From Tipula vernalis (Eukaryota; Arthropoda; Insecta; Diptera; Tipulidae), in the NCBI GenBank assembly GCA_958295665.1, contig OY282559.1:248554764-248618763 (forward strand): a DNA stretch of 64,000 bases, given 5' to 3'. Shown here piece after piece: positions 30,870-41,944 of this stretch. Every line of letters begins with the position of its first letter. The stretch's first letter is position 1. The translations under genes were made by a program, and so were the position numbers. The notes beneath the pieces are model-generated. The model made no database searches. It was not told the origin of the DNA and worked only from the letters and a program-made list of their open reading frames with translations.

Positions 30870-33800
30870 TTGTTTTGGTCATTTTAGAAAAGTATACAAA
30901 TATCTGAAACACAAAATGTACACATAATCAAATTTTTAATTCATCGCGCTTTTTATTCAAAATTAATGCGTTAAAATCGATCTTGTGAATTATAACGGTA
31001 AGTTTCTTTTTTGTCTTGTTGGGTCGCTTATTTTAAAATTAACTTACATATATGTATTCTTTTTGCTTTACATACATACCTAGGTCTCAATGGCAACGAT
31101 TTCAGTTTTGAATTTAACATTTAGCCGAGCAAATAAAAATGTTTCTGCTGGTCGCCTAATGCTATAAAAAAAAATTATTTTATAACAAATATTTACTAAA
31201 TTTTTCCTCAAAAATAACAAGTGTTTAATAGTGTACGATATTAATTATTATTATTAATTTATTTTTAATTTATTCTCTATTTAATAATTACGTACTTAAA
31301 TCGAATTATTTAAGTGAACTTTGAGAATTTTCTAACTGACTCAAATTCTAAGTTCTTAAAAAAGGGTTTTCTTAAAACAGGAACCTACCACTCTTAAATT
31401 TAGAACATTTGTTTCCGTGTAAATTTAATTCAAGACCTTTAAAATATTAATTTGCACAAAATTCATCAAACTAAACTTTACAACGAGTCCCAAGTTCAGT
31501 AAACTTCAGTTTAGAATTTTATGTTTCAAGTGGTAGATTTCGAAGTTTTTATGGCAACTACACGAATTCAGTTGTCAGGACCTGGATGAGTGTCAATTTA
31601 TTGTGTACTGCACTCTTCTCTAGTATTGAGCCGATACATCACATCCTTGCCCGCGTGTTACCACGTGGAGGTTTAGTAGACACATTTTGTGGCTTCTACA
31701 TAATTGCAGCGTTGGAACACCCTGGACGATTGCATAAAATTATTTTCTGACTGATTTCACTATCGCTATTGTTTCCATAGTATTGCCATATTAAGAAGGA
31801 AGATTTTTCAGGCTAACGTCACAGAGGTTGGAAATGTTAACTAATATTGTATTATAGAAATTTTTGTTAAGCCTATACATACTGCATTGCTCATGTTAAG
31901 TCTAAAATTAAACAAAAATCAATAGAAAATTCAATAAAATGTCAATTTTACACAAATTTACATTAAATGAGCAAATCAAGCCACATATTGTGCCCGTACA
32001 ATACGGATAATCGTTTGATGTAAATCATCAAATACCGAACAATTGTAATCTTTTTATTCAAGTAGACGATGTCCTTTTTGTTCTGGTCGTCCACATATAA
32101 TTCTCGATAATTAATCTATATACATATGCCATTTGAATATACACATTGTATTATGTCCAAAATGTTTGATTTGTATCAATAATGGCAAGTCACCCCGAAA
32201 CAATTGAGATGTTAAGACGCATATGAACATTTATATAGCTAGACATCTCATGGACAAAATCCTTTTTTTTTTTTTTTTATTGAAACAAAACCAATGTTCT
32301 TTTGCAAAATTTTAATAATCGTCTGCTTTTTCTCCGCTCGTGTGCATTTGCGGTATTCTGTGTAACCTTACAAAAAGATTTAAGAAGTAAAAAAATAAAA
32401 ATAAACCAGATGATACTTAAGTATAACGTATAATGGTTCCGAGATTAAAATGTATTTGTAACAAATTAAGAATTGAGGTACGTATGTAAGTGAGGTATTA
32501 ATTCTACTTATAAATTTCATTGATAAAAAAATACAACATTCTCCTTTGCTATTCCTTCTTGCCTATGCATAGCCCAGGATAATAATTTTGGGATTAAGTA
32601 AGACGAAAACTATTTTGATTGGCAAATTTATTCCTCGTTATCCTGGTTTGTAGCCACACCCATTTTTATATACTGTATGTTTTGCTTTTTTATGATAACA
32701 TTTATCGATGAAGAGAATAGCAATAAAATTACTAGAAGTTCTAGTCTTTCAAAGTTCCCGGATTATAGATACAAATCCGAAAATATCATTACTTATTACT
32801 ATAGGTATGATTGGTTTCAAATTGAATGCAGAACTTTCCAGAATAGGTTGTGGCAGAACATGTCATGAAAATCCATAATTAATTGTTGATTGAGTTAAAA
32901 TTATTTTACAAAGTTAATTTTTTTGTTTATTTTTATTGTAAAATTCCGTTTTCAACCCTAATCAGCATGGGGTGAGTCTCGCAGACTCATTTTAATTTTA
33001 TTACCTAAAAAATAATCTAAAAATCAATTTGTATGAAAATTGAGCTTTATATATTCTAATATTTTTTTTACTTGTACCGAGTGTAGACCATAAAATGTTT
33101 CGATTGATTCGGTCTCGATTCTTCACTTTAAGGTGTGGTGGACGAAACCTAGATTTTTTTGTAGTTTGTTTTTGGAGCTCTGAAATTCATTTTGGTTCAA
33201 CTTTTCGTGGGATTTTTCGAAATACCTACACCTGGTCAAAAAAGGAAAAAACAAAATTTCCAATGGTTTTCGAACAAATTGTGGATCGGGTACCGAAGAC
33301 GAGTTAGTCTGAGTAAATGTTGTGTCGTTTCTTTATTTATATTTATAATAAGAATCACCTAATAGTAGTTTATAATTTGTGGTCGGATTAAAACAATGTT
33401 GTTTAAAGTCTTCGAATGGATTTAGTGAGGAATATGTCATGAACAGGATGTTTTATATGCATGTGTGATGTGTATTTTGGTTAAATGTTATAAGAGTGGC
33501 TTAGTGGATTTTGATTTGTCCCAGTGGCGGGTTGCTACAATATAGATTGGTGCTGGTCGAGTCTAAAGCGGAATAATGTTGCTTATGCTGGTGTTTTTAT
33601 TAATTTGACTTTGTTTGGATACAATTTTGCTTACTTTGACATGATGGGTGATTGCTTCGCAAAATGTCAATTTAGCTATAAACGAAGTTGGCCGTCATTT
33701 CTAATTTCATTGTGAGGTTATTCTAGAACAAATGTAAGATAAATTGGAATAATATTAGTAAAATTTATTTATTTTGTTATTTGATTTCATTTCTTTTATT

Positions 33801-34490
33801 TTGTTTATTTATAATTTATTTTTGTTGTATGTATTATATGTAGATGATTTAAAACAAACTAAAACATGAGGATTTCAGAGTTTAATAATTTTTAGTTTAT
33901 TTTAAAGTATCTGGATTTTCAGAATATCGGAGGAACCTAATGTAAATTTCCAGAAATTTTAAGCACCCAGCGGAGAGGTAATTTAAAAATTGTGTTGTCT
34001 TGATTTTTGTCACCTTAATTCACAGGAACTCCCGGTCGGAATTCATACTTTAGACCACTTATTGTTTTTGATGACGAGATACAAAATTATACAATTAAAA
34101 GTGAAATGATACATAAACACATACACAACCTTATTCAAGTTTTGTTTTTGTCTTTATTATTTGTTTGATATGATTTGGTATCGCGTTATCGAAAACAATA
34201 AGAGGTCCTTTGTTTATTTTTTTATTTGATTTTAAAGTTTCGCAAAGCTAACTAGATCAAAATCAAAACTTATTTATGAACGTCTATATCTTTTAAACAC
34301 ATTACAAAGTGTAAAGATTTCCCTTTTTTTTAAATTGTACTGATTTTTATTGATCAAAACAAGGAGGTGGGTACAAACATTTTTGTATTTTTGTTTTGTT
34401 TCATTGATTTCATACAAAATTGTTTTTCTATCTTTTCTAAATCTTAATTTAAATATTTGTTCACAAACTTAGGATTAAAGCGCAATAGAA
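30870..34490. other. Long AT-rich stretch without recognised genes
   Basis: Open frames at 32677-32868, 33095-33307 and 33524-33715 show no recognisable domain. The somewhat less AT-rich block 33060-33720 could be a retroelement leader or a decayed gene, but no motif supports this. Confidence 0.5.
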
Positions 34491-34698
34491 GATAGTGGGT
34501 CTATTTTTTAATTCAGTACAGCGTCAAATTGGTCGGCGTACTCATAGTAAAAACAGCGTGGATAAATAAAATGTTTTTTTAAAAATCAATTTGTTGTAAT
34601 CTGTTTTTATAAAAATATTTGTTTTGACATTTAATAAGTTCGAAGTGAAAAATAGTTTCTTGTGGTTGTGTTTTTAATAAAGTTCAGTTGTAATTGTA

Positions 34699-35200
34699 AT
34701 GGATGAAAATATATTAAATGTTTTGATAAACAACCCAAATGCTATGTTTGAGTCGGATTTGGACGATGACGGAGATATTGCCGAAGAATTGCAGAAAATC
34801 GAAGGGTTTTGTGAGGAAATTGTGCCGACATTTACGGATGCTCAATTTAAGGCAAATTTTAGAATGTCGATTTCAATATTCCAGCTGTTGTTATGCAAAG
34901 ATATTCACGATCTCACAATTAGAATTTGTCAACCCGGTCGAAACGAGATGAATGTGGAAAAACAAGTGATGGTAGGACTGTGGTACCTGGGAAATAAGGA
35001 AACCATAAAGTAGATTACTTATTACTGGATATATTAATTAAAGTTACTTAATCAGATTTCTTTTACAGATCGATAGCAGGACGGTTTGGCTGCGCAAACT
35101 CCACGGCGTGGATTGTAATTAAAAATTTTTCCCGCAAGCTTCTACGTTTAAATGTAGCAGCAGGAATCATTGATTGGCCCACACATGAAGAAATAAGAAC
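34699..35200 (+). pseudogene. N-terminal half of a Harbinger nuclease (element 2)
   Basis: Exon 1 is 34699-35009 (MDENILNVLINNPN..., acidic stretch DLDDDGDIAEEL, then FTDAQFKANFRMSISIFQLL and EMNVEKQVMVGLWYLGNKET), ending at a GTAGAT donor. Exon 2 begins after TTTTACAG at 35069 and joins in phase (SIAGRFGCANSTAWIVIKNF, SRKLLRL, IIDWPTHEEIR). This is the helical DNA-binding N-terminal region that precedes the nuclease fold. The nuclease domain itself is gone, and the frame runs into antisense of the Myb gene near 35200. Confidence 0.75.
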
Positions 35201-35204
35201 GTCA

Positions 35205-35516
35205 TTATGCAGCTTTACTATTTTATATTGCCGGATCAAGCTCTTCCACTTGTCTTCGATTTGGTCCCAAGTGAGGTTCAAATGCCTTTCTTTGTTAAGT
35301 TGAACTGCCATTTTTTGAAAAGTAAGTCGTTTAACTCCTGACGACAACTGCTCATAGTTTTGAGTAATTAAATTTAAAATAATGTTGGTCAATTCATGAG
35401 TCCATTTAAAATCTGAAATACAAGGCAATCAAAAACATATAAACAAGAAATATACAGCAAAAATTATAGACTATTATAACGAAATATTTACTATCAAATT
35501 TTTCCTTATTTTCCAT
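35205..35516 (-). pseudogene. 5' half of the Myb/SANT-like gene (element 2)
   Basis: Minus strand. Exon 1 is 35516-35492, a 25-nt start exon (MENKEKFD), with a GTAAAT donor. Exon 2 runs from 35412 after TTTCAG, in exact phase, reading KWTHELTNIILNLITQNYEQ, KRLTFQKMAVQLNKE, LTWDQIEDKWKSLIRQYKIV. This is the trihelix Myb/SANT-type domain that Harbinger elements use to bind their termini. Beyond about 35205 the frame is antisense of the nuclease exon, so the C-terminal part is deleted. The domain itself looks intact. Confidence 0.75.
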
Positions 35517-36341
35517 TTCTTTATTTTTTCAAAATCAAAATACAAAAATAACAATAAATAAATTTTACAACTAACTTTTACAACTTTTACTTTACAACTA
35601 AGGTTATGTTTTGCTTATTCTTGACACTTACATTCATTTCAGAGTAAAAATGTTCATTCGGTGGGTGCACCGGGTCGGCTCAGTTCATATTAAAAAATAC
35701 AGTGTATGGAGTAAAATTATACAGGTTGAATTAAAAATCACAGTGCACATTTTTGACAGCGCACTGCTCGCTCGGGTTGAATTAAAAAATAGACCCATTG
35801 TTCTGTTTGTATATATTCTGTGCTTATATTTTGAGTAATTTAAAACAACGCGGACAAAATAAGAAACACTAAAAGAACAATCCCTAAGGCGGATTCATGG
35901 TTTCCTTCATTCATTCAGATATTCATTCTGATTTTTTTAAAACCAATTTCATTGGTTAAAAATGACGTTTTTTTTTCTTCTGAATTTTTTTCATCAAGTT
36001 GGTTTATCTCCAACTTTTTAACTGAACGAAGATGGTGGAAAAGAGAAAAATCGATACAAATAAAAAAGGGACAGAAATTGGATTGTAGATTTGTAGGTTA
36101 TGTTTTGGTGTTTTACTGTCATTGAGCGCAAATTTTGTGGTGTTGAAACATAAAATTTAATTTTTTTTATATTGTAAATAATAATTATTTATTATAAGTA
36201 CAATATCGTACATCATAAATGTCTTCTTCGAATACAGGCATGTGAAAATAATTTAGTACACTTTTGTTTAATTAAAAAGTTTGCAATTTGTTGTTTCTTT
36301 GCTATTAAAATAACTGTCCCTTTTATAATTTAGAGTTCGCT

Positions 36342-37175
36342 ATGGAAAGCAGATTAATAGGCCTAGTGAAAGAACAACCGGCTAGTTACGATCTTCAAAA
36401 TCGTTATTACAAAAATAATTTTGTTAAAAAAATGGTGTGGGAGCACATAGCATCCACTAAGGGTTGGTCAAGTAAGTATTTCACTTCATAAAATATAGAA
36501 AATAATTTTTAATCGTAATGAAATTATCTCGTGCTCTGTTTTCAAGGTAAAGAGTGCCAAGCGAAATAGCGTAGTATAAAGATCAGGTACGGTATCGCCC
36601 TTAAACAAAACGAATCCCGAAGTGGGGGATCCCCGAAAATGTTAAGCAAAAAACAACTGTTTTTGATAACGGAGATGGATTTCTTCCGGACATTTTTGAT
36701 TGATGATGCGTAATAATTTGTAAACATATATTATATTCAATAGATTTATTTTTGTTTTATTTCGTTCAAAGGCCAACGGTTTCCACCTTTAAAGTTGAAG
36801 TAATTGAGACCAGTTCGAGTTAAGTGTTTCAGGATTTGTTCGATGAAACCGCAGTGATTATTAACGATCAAGATACCGAACCTCCCAATTTCGATCACTC
36901 GGATTTTGAGCATCATGATTTTACCACTTCAACGCCTGCACCGTCATCATCATCAGCCGGTGCGAAAAAAGAAAATGCTCGTAGGACCGCGAGTACCTGC
37001 GGTGCTGAATGACCTAATAAATTCAATGAAAGGACATCAGAACACTATTAATCAAAAGAAGACACCACCATGCGATTGTAATAATATCGACAAATTTTAC
37101 TTGTCATTGGCAAAACATGTAGATAGTTTGTCAGATGAAAAACAGCTTGAAGCTCATATTGCGATAATACGTTCA
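36342..37175 (+). pseudogene. MADF-BESS-type accessory protein (element 3)
   Basis: ATG at 36342 (MESRLIGLVKEQPASYDLQN, then MVWEHIASTKGW), GTAAGT donor at 36472. The exon after TTTTCAAG at 36548 reads SKECQAK, a TAG where Trp is expected, then RSIKIRYG and QLFLITEMDFFRTF, completing the MADF domain. The last exon (about 36830-37175) has an acidic linker (FDHSDFEHHDF), a Ser-rich and basic stretch, a frameshift, and FYLSLAKHVDSLSDEKQLEA, a BESS-like motif. The end is deleted. A dead copy of a Harbinger DNA-binding partner protein. Confidence 0.75.
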
Positions 37176-37982
37176 CCGAATGAACTTCGCCTAAATATCC
37201 CACTGTCGTTGTTCCTCCCTGATGAACCAATGTCTACAAAAACAAATTTATAGTCCGCATCGGACACTGCCATTAATACTATGCTGTGTGAATTTTTATA
37301 GTTGTAACACGAGCTATTAGAGTTTGGGAATTCCTGAAATGTATACACATAATAATAAAGTATGTTATGATATAGACAATATGTATGACTTACTTGAACA
37401 ACAACATGTTTTCCGTCAATAGCGCCTAAGCAATTGGGAAAATGCAATTTTGTATTGTATTCGGATGCTATTTGTTCCCATGACTCAGTGGATAGGTTTG
37501 GAAAAAAGGACTGTTTCAATTTATCCCAGATTACAGCCGATGTTCCATATCGCCTGATCGACACCATACTGTCACCGCTTGCCAAATAACTAAATTCACA
37601 CAACTTATACTTTCTGAAAATATACATTTAATAAAATTCTTATCCGATTTACTTACCGTAGTGTTAATGAAAGCCTCTCATCCGGCGTTATTGGATTTAT
37701 TGCAAACGCCTCCTGTTTTTGAATTGGCGGGCCATATAAGCTAAGCAGCTTGTCGAACATTTCAGGCGTCATACGATGAAAATTTCTGAACGCGTCTGTA
37801 TCGGTCAGTCTCATTTCGGCTATTAAATTTTTATAATATCCGTGTGTAGGCCGTTGCAACAAGATTTTTTTAGCAGAATAGCATCTTCTTTTATTCAACT
37901 TCAGTTTTAATAAATACCATATTATATAGGTGCTCGCAATCATTAGATCGGATTGAAGTAATTGGATATTGTCCATATCCAT
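37160..37982 (-). pseudogene. HARBI1-like nuclease, C-terminus deleted (element 3)
   Basis: Minus strand. ATG at 37982 (MDMDNIQLLQSDLMIAS...). Exon 1 to 37656 holds NLIAEMRLTDTDAFRNFHRM and ERLSLTLR, then a GTAAGT donor. Exon 2 from about 37610 has YLASGDSMVSIRRYG, WEQIASEYNTKLHFPN and LGAIDGKHVVVQ (first Asp), donor GTAAGT. Exon 3, after TTTTCAG at about 37335, has YNYKNSHSIVLMAVSDADYK and NNDSGIFRRSSFGERI (second Asp). Then the sequence switches to the antisense of the MADF gene. The Glu-bearing third part is missing, so it cannot be active. No premature stop is visible before the deletion, suggesting the copy is young. Confidence 0.85.
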
Positions 37983-38219
37983 TAAATTGCCCAATGAAGT
38001 GTTCAGGTGTTTAATATATTGTTTGACCACACCAAAATACAAAAATTCTTATTTTATACTTGAAATAACACAATGTCAAAGACTTGACTATTTTAAAAAT
38101 AAAGATGGCGACAAATTCGTTCTGAGATTTTTCAAAACCATGAATTCACAACATTAAATAATCTGAACGAACGAATGAATGAAGGAACGATAGAACGAAA
38201 CCATGAATCCGCCTTTAGT

Positions 38220-38805
38220 AATTTTTTATTTCATAAGAACAGCAAGACCGTTAGGTAGGCCGCTTTTAAATGTTTATCCGTAAGAATGATTTGCTCGTAT
38301 TTCTTTCCGAGAAAGCACAATCACGGTTGTCATGCAGTTACATAGATACTATTCCCTGCCTCTTAGCTCGGCTAACACGATTTGTATATTGCGGAGGTTC
38401 TTTGCCGACATAATACCTGTGAGACACAACAAAAAGTGTTTTGATTTACATATCCATGCCCACTTGATCCACAAACTACAAACCACAATAATTCATAATA
38501 CAATTAGTTTTTTTTTTAACTCTGTCTATTTAAAAGCTTCATTGGCTTAACAGCAAAAAAAAAATGTTTAAAGTTGCAGTAAAACTAAATAAATTTTGTG
38601 TCCTAGTATGTGATGAGCAGGAAATAATTATATATAAAAAAAAATTGAATAAAACTCACCCACAAAGTGTCCAATGAGTACTCTTTGGCTATCTTTATGG
38701 CTGGAACTATTTGTTTCTGAAATAAAAATATGCTTTCCACAACTCATTTTAAGCCACAACACTGATTCTATTCGGTATGGAAAAACTACTTTTGTAAAAT
38801 GAACA
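38220..38805. other. Intergenic sequence, nothing recognised
   Basis: No domain-bearing frame or repeat. AT-rich with short A and T runs. Confidence 0.5.
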
Positions 38806-38809
38806 CTAA

Positions 38810-39049
38810 TTAAATCACTAATCCACGACTACGAGTAATGAATGGCTGCTCTCGTTCATATATGGTAGAATACGTAGAAAATCCTCGTTTAGTTAACAAT
38901 TGAGCGATACTATTTGCCAAGATATGTGAAAAATCATAATAATGTTGTAGGATCTCTTTTAATATAACCATAAATATTTCCTTAAAGTGAGGCCCGACAG
39001 CCACCGCTAATATCGGATCAGCCACCGAATTACTTTCGGAAAATCCATC
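38810..39049 (-). CDS. Unrecognised open frame, perhaps an exon
   Basis: A minus-strand frame of about 80 codons (SESNSVADPILAVAVGPHFK, EIFMVILKEILQHYYDFSHI, LLTKRGFSTYSTIYEREQPF, ending SRGLVI and TAA at 38810-38812). Amino-acid composition is balanced, unlike the AT-driven chance frames nearby. It is preceded directly by a stop, with no obvious start or acceptor. I do not recognise a family. It could be an exon of a decayed gene or chance. Confidence 0.3.
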   Translation of the reverse strand, partial: DGFSESNSVADPILAVAVGPHFKEIFMVILKEILQHYYDFSHILANSIAQLLTKRGFSTYSTIYEREQPFITRSRGLVI

Positions 39050-39439
39050 TTTATATTTTTAGTAGGTCTTGTGTATCCGAATAAACTTCTGATTTAACCA
39101 CAAAAAAAATTCACTAAACTTCTATAATTTAGTCATCAAAAAAAAACCCTTACCGTCTCCGGAGAAATAAGTTAGGTTAGGTTAGGTTTAGGTGAGGGTT
39201 CACTAGAACCAGGCATAGAGACAAAAATGCTCCGTAGTCATACCACAAATTGTTTTTTATCCTCCAACTCATTGGAATCATTTTGAGCTGTTGGTTATTC
39301 CTGACGTCTCCATCCTTCTGATGTCCGTCAGGTCACTGAAGAGGTGTGCCTCCAATTGATCATCTGTCATTCATCAATTTACTAGCCTCTTCCAAAAGCA
39401 GCAACTTGCATACCGCAAGAGGCATTTCAATACCCTTTC

Positions 39440-40040
39440 TGCTTTCTGAAAAGTGGTCCGTTGTATGAGGTCGAGCCAGTTCCTCGGCTTTTAAATTCCC
39501 ATTTTGAACAGATCAGTCGTCTCATTAAGAGATGAGAGACAGTTCTGGGCTACTTTCTACGTGAGGAGGTGTGATTGAAGCGCTTTAATGCCAGCCTGAC
39601 TGTCCGTATATATGTGAATATCACAATCCGATATTACATTATTCCTCAACCAGTCTACGACTTCGTTTATGGCAGTTACTTCAGCTTGAAAAATGCTACA
39701 TTAGTCGGGGATACGAAAGGAGAGATTTAACAAAAATTCCTCACAGAACACCCCCGCCCCGACTCTCCCGTTCCATTTTGAACCATCAGTGAAGAAGTTT
39801 ATAACTCCTGGTTCCAAAACTGCACCCATCATCCAGCCTTCCCTGGATGGGATCCTAGTCCGGAACTTGGTGTCGAAAGATAGTAACGGGCCAGTATAGT
39901 CGGTGGTCTTGGGAATTTGTTTATTAGACAATATAGATGACTGGCCCTGTATTGTTGCAGTCCACATTGAGGTGATTTCAGTCGTATGGCAGTACAAGGT
40001 GCCAACTGTTTCCCCAAGATATCTGGAGGAGTCAAAAATA
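39440..40040 (-). pseudogene. LINE RNase H domain (deleted copy)
   Basis: Minus strand. PPDILGKQLAPCTAIRLKSP leads into the linker (FDTKFRTRIPSREGW) and the RNase H core: INFFTDGSKWNGRVGAGVFC (Asp), a TAA after FRIPD, FQAEVTAINEVVDWLR (Glu) and HIYTDSQAGIKALQSHLL (Asp), then a stop. All three acidic residues remain, but two stops break the frame. Confidence 0.8.
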
Positions 40041-40118
40041 GCAGTCTCGAGTGCCTGAGTATATGAGGTCCTCAGCGCATTTCATTCTTATTAGCTGTGG
40101 GCCAGCTGAAGGGCCTTC

Positions 40119-40530
40119 CTAATTTTGTTCGGTGACTTTCTTTGCCCACACAAGCGTGGCTTTATCTTTCTCTGTCCTGCCTTCCGGCGAGATGTTGTTT
40201 ATATTATCTAGAGCCCTCCAGGCCTTTCTCCTAGTATTGTAGGTTGGTCTTGATGAAACGATTTCTTTCGTGCTTTGATTCCACTTTGTTAACTCAGGTT
40301 TGGTGATCCGAGTATAGTGACCAGCCTCATTTGCGCTTATGTCCCGCAATTTGGTTGTAGACTTAAAGGCAGGACTGCAGGCCCGAGTCTCCTTGGCTAC
40401 ATTTCCCGGATTTGTTAGAGAGCCGGACTCCTTATTTTGTGATTCATAATAGGTACCACGAGTAGTGGAGAAATGGATGTCCGTCTGTGCAGAGATCCGC
40501 AGTACAGAGATAAGGCTACTTAATCCGGAG
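40119..40530 (-). pseudogene. 5' coding part of the deleted LINE
   Basis: A minus-strand frame reads GSGYLAPSGLSSLISVLRIS, ...GTYYESQNKESGSLTNPGN, then ITKPELTKWNQSTKEIVSSR, TRRKAWRALDNIN, KATLVWAKKVTEQN and a stop at 40119. It should be the N-terminal (ORF1-like) protein of this LINE, recognised by position rather than by a domain. It allows the 5' end of the family to be defined at about 40.8 kb. Confidence 0.5.
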
Positions 40531-40931
40531 GGCGCCAGGTATCCGGATCCACCGTTAGCGACTGAGCTAGTTTAAAAACTAGCTGGGCCCCCAATCTGGT
40601 CGATTATCGGCAAGATACGAGTAACACCTTAACCCAGCCCAGTGATTTGTTTAAGGTTAACTTCTTCAGCGCGGTGTTTTATCGTAGAAGCCAAAGAATC
40701 AGCAATCTAGTTTACCAGCGATCACTTCGTGAAGGTAACAGGAGCACCTGTGGAAGCTGTAAGTTACGGAGCTGACAACAAGTGCCAACTTGAATCCCCC
40801 GAACAACTTCACACCTGACCACCTGTTATATATTATTATGAAGAAAATAATGAATTGAAATATAAAAGTTTAATTTTTTGATCAAATAGCTTGAAACTCT
40901 GAAGCATGATACTTCTGCCGTTTTTGCCGTT

Positions 40932-40957
40932 AAAAAAAAAAAAAAAAAAAAAAAAAA
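40932..40957. repeat. A26 homopolymer
   Basis: Twenty-six consecutive A. It could be a retroposon tail, but no element was recognised immediately to its left in that orientation. Confidence 0.8.
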
Positions 40958-40959
40958 TC

Positions 40960-41730
40960 AAGAAACCTTTGACTTGTCGGTCATGTTTTCAAATGTTTTT
41001 AATTTAAAAAAAATTATTTAATTTTATATAAATTAATTTTTGATGTAAAGCCAGAATAGTTAGCCAAAATACACTAATCGTGGGAGTCAACACATTCCAA
41101 CAGACGATCAAATTAATATACAAAATCATGCAATTGAAAATAACATCGAATGCGGCTGGTTTTGCAGTAAAAAAATAAATGGCTGATGCAGATTATTTTT
41201 TATATTTGGTATACACTTCTATTATGAATGAGCTGTGACTCAAAATAGAGTGATATAAATTTAAAAATGTAGACAAATAAATAACAATTGATTCCAGAAG
41301 TTAAGTAAAATATTAAAGAAGTTATAAAATTATATACCTGACAGATTGACAGATGGTGCAAAGCAACATTTTAAAACCCGATTTCAAATCGCTAATCTAC
41401 TGCACACCATAAAGAAGATTTTGGAATAGATACGGAATGGAATTACTGTGTAACTGCAAACGGTAAAATTCGTTATGATGGCTTAGGAGCTATATTTAAG
41501 TGAGAGACGATCTGACGCTATCTTAACACCAGAAAATACTTTATTACTCTTAGATAGATCACGACAGATAACAAAAAACTCTAATTGAAGATTTCAATCA
41601 GCTTTAACAGTACCAAACATTTTTAAAGAACCACTAATTTATAATTCAACAAGCAAAAGCAGCAACTATCAAGCGATATTCAAATTCTGCAATGGAAGAA
41701 GATTTTTTTTTGCAGAAAATCAAGCACCAC
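40960..41730. other. Non-coding, nothing recognised
   Basis: No domain-bearing frames and no repeats before the minisatellite. Confidence 0.5.
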
Positions 41731-41734
41731 TAAA

Positions 41735-41939
41735 CGTGAGAGTCAGGGGGACTCACATTAATCAAACAACCCGAAACATGAGAGGCGAGGGTCTCCCAAT
41801 AAATAGTGACGTCGAAACGTGAGGACAAGGAGACTCACTATAATCAGTCACCCCGAAACGTGAGAGGTAAGAGGACTCACGCTAATCAACCACATCAAAA
41901 AGTGAGAGGTGAGGGTCCTCACTATAATCAAGCGCACAC
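41735..41939. repeat. 42-bp minisatellite, about 4.9 units
   Basis: Units begin CGTGAGAGGTnAGGGGACTC and continue ACTATAATCAACCACCCCGA plus A(A). They start at 41735 and recur every 40-42 bp. Each unit holds the inverted pair GTGAG/CTCAC, so it can form a short stem. Units differ from each other at 15-25 percent. GC content is higher than the surroundings. Confidence 0.85.
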
Positions 41940-41944
41940 AAAGA

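Larger units (their letters stand above)
34497..35796. mobile_element. Harbinger element 2, internal-deletion derivative (1.3 kb)
   Basis: A perfect 19-bp TIR, GGGTCTATTTTTTAATTCA at 34497-34515, has its inverse at 35778-35796. Inside are the 5' half of a nuclease gene (plus strand) and the 5' half of a Myb/SANT gene (minus strand), fused tail to tail near 35200. The flanking 3 bp do not match cleanly. Non-autonomous. Confidence 0.85.
35888..38213. mobile_element. Harbinger element 3, internal-deletion derivative (2.3 kb)
   Basis: TIR GGCGGATTCATGGTTTC at 35888-35904 has its inverse at 38197-38213. The identity extends inward through CCTTCATTCATTC with gaps. Flanks CTA (35884-35886) and TTA (38215-38217) could be a decayed TWA target duplication. 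It carries a plus-strand MADF-BESS gene and a minus-strand nuclease, again fused tail to tail (near 37170) with both 3' ends lost. Only 91 bp separate it from element 2. Confidence 0.85.
39172..40810 (-). mobile_element. LINE copy with internal deletion (RNase H-bearing non-LTR element)
   Basis: Minus strand. The 5' leader and start of the coding region (40810-40119) are joined directly to the last RT/RNase H part (about 40060-39440) and the 3' end (to about 39172). The endonuclease and almost all of the RT are missing. The 3' half is about 85-90 percent similar to the plus-strand copy at 53.7-55.3 kb (for example CTCCAGATATCTTGGGGAAA, TTCCGGACTAGGATCCCATC). The 3' end runs into CCTAACCTAACCTAAC. 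The RNase H plus C-terminal Cys/His finger combination points to the I/LOA group. Confidence 0.8.

Noticed and set aside
39172..39192. Interstitial telomere (TTAGG) array
   Set aside because: Only about four units and directly at a LINE 3' end; a retroposon tail is the simpler explanation.
41735..41939. CRISPR-like array
   Set aside because: Units are contiguous tandem repeats without unique spacers, in an insect genome.
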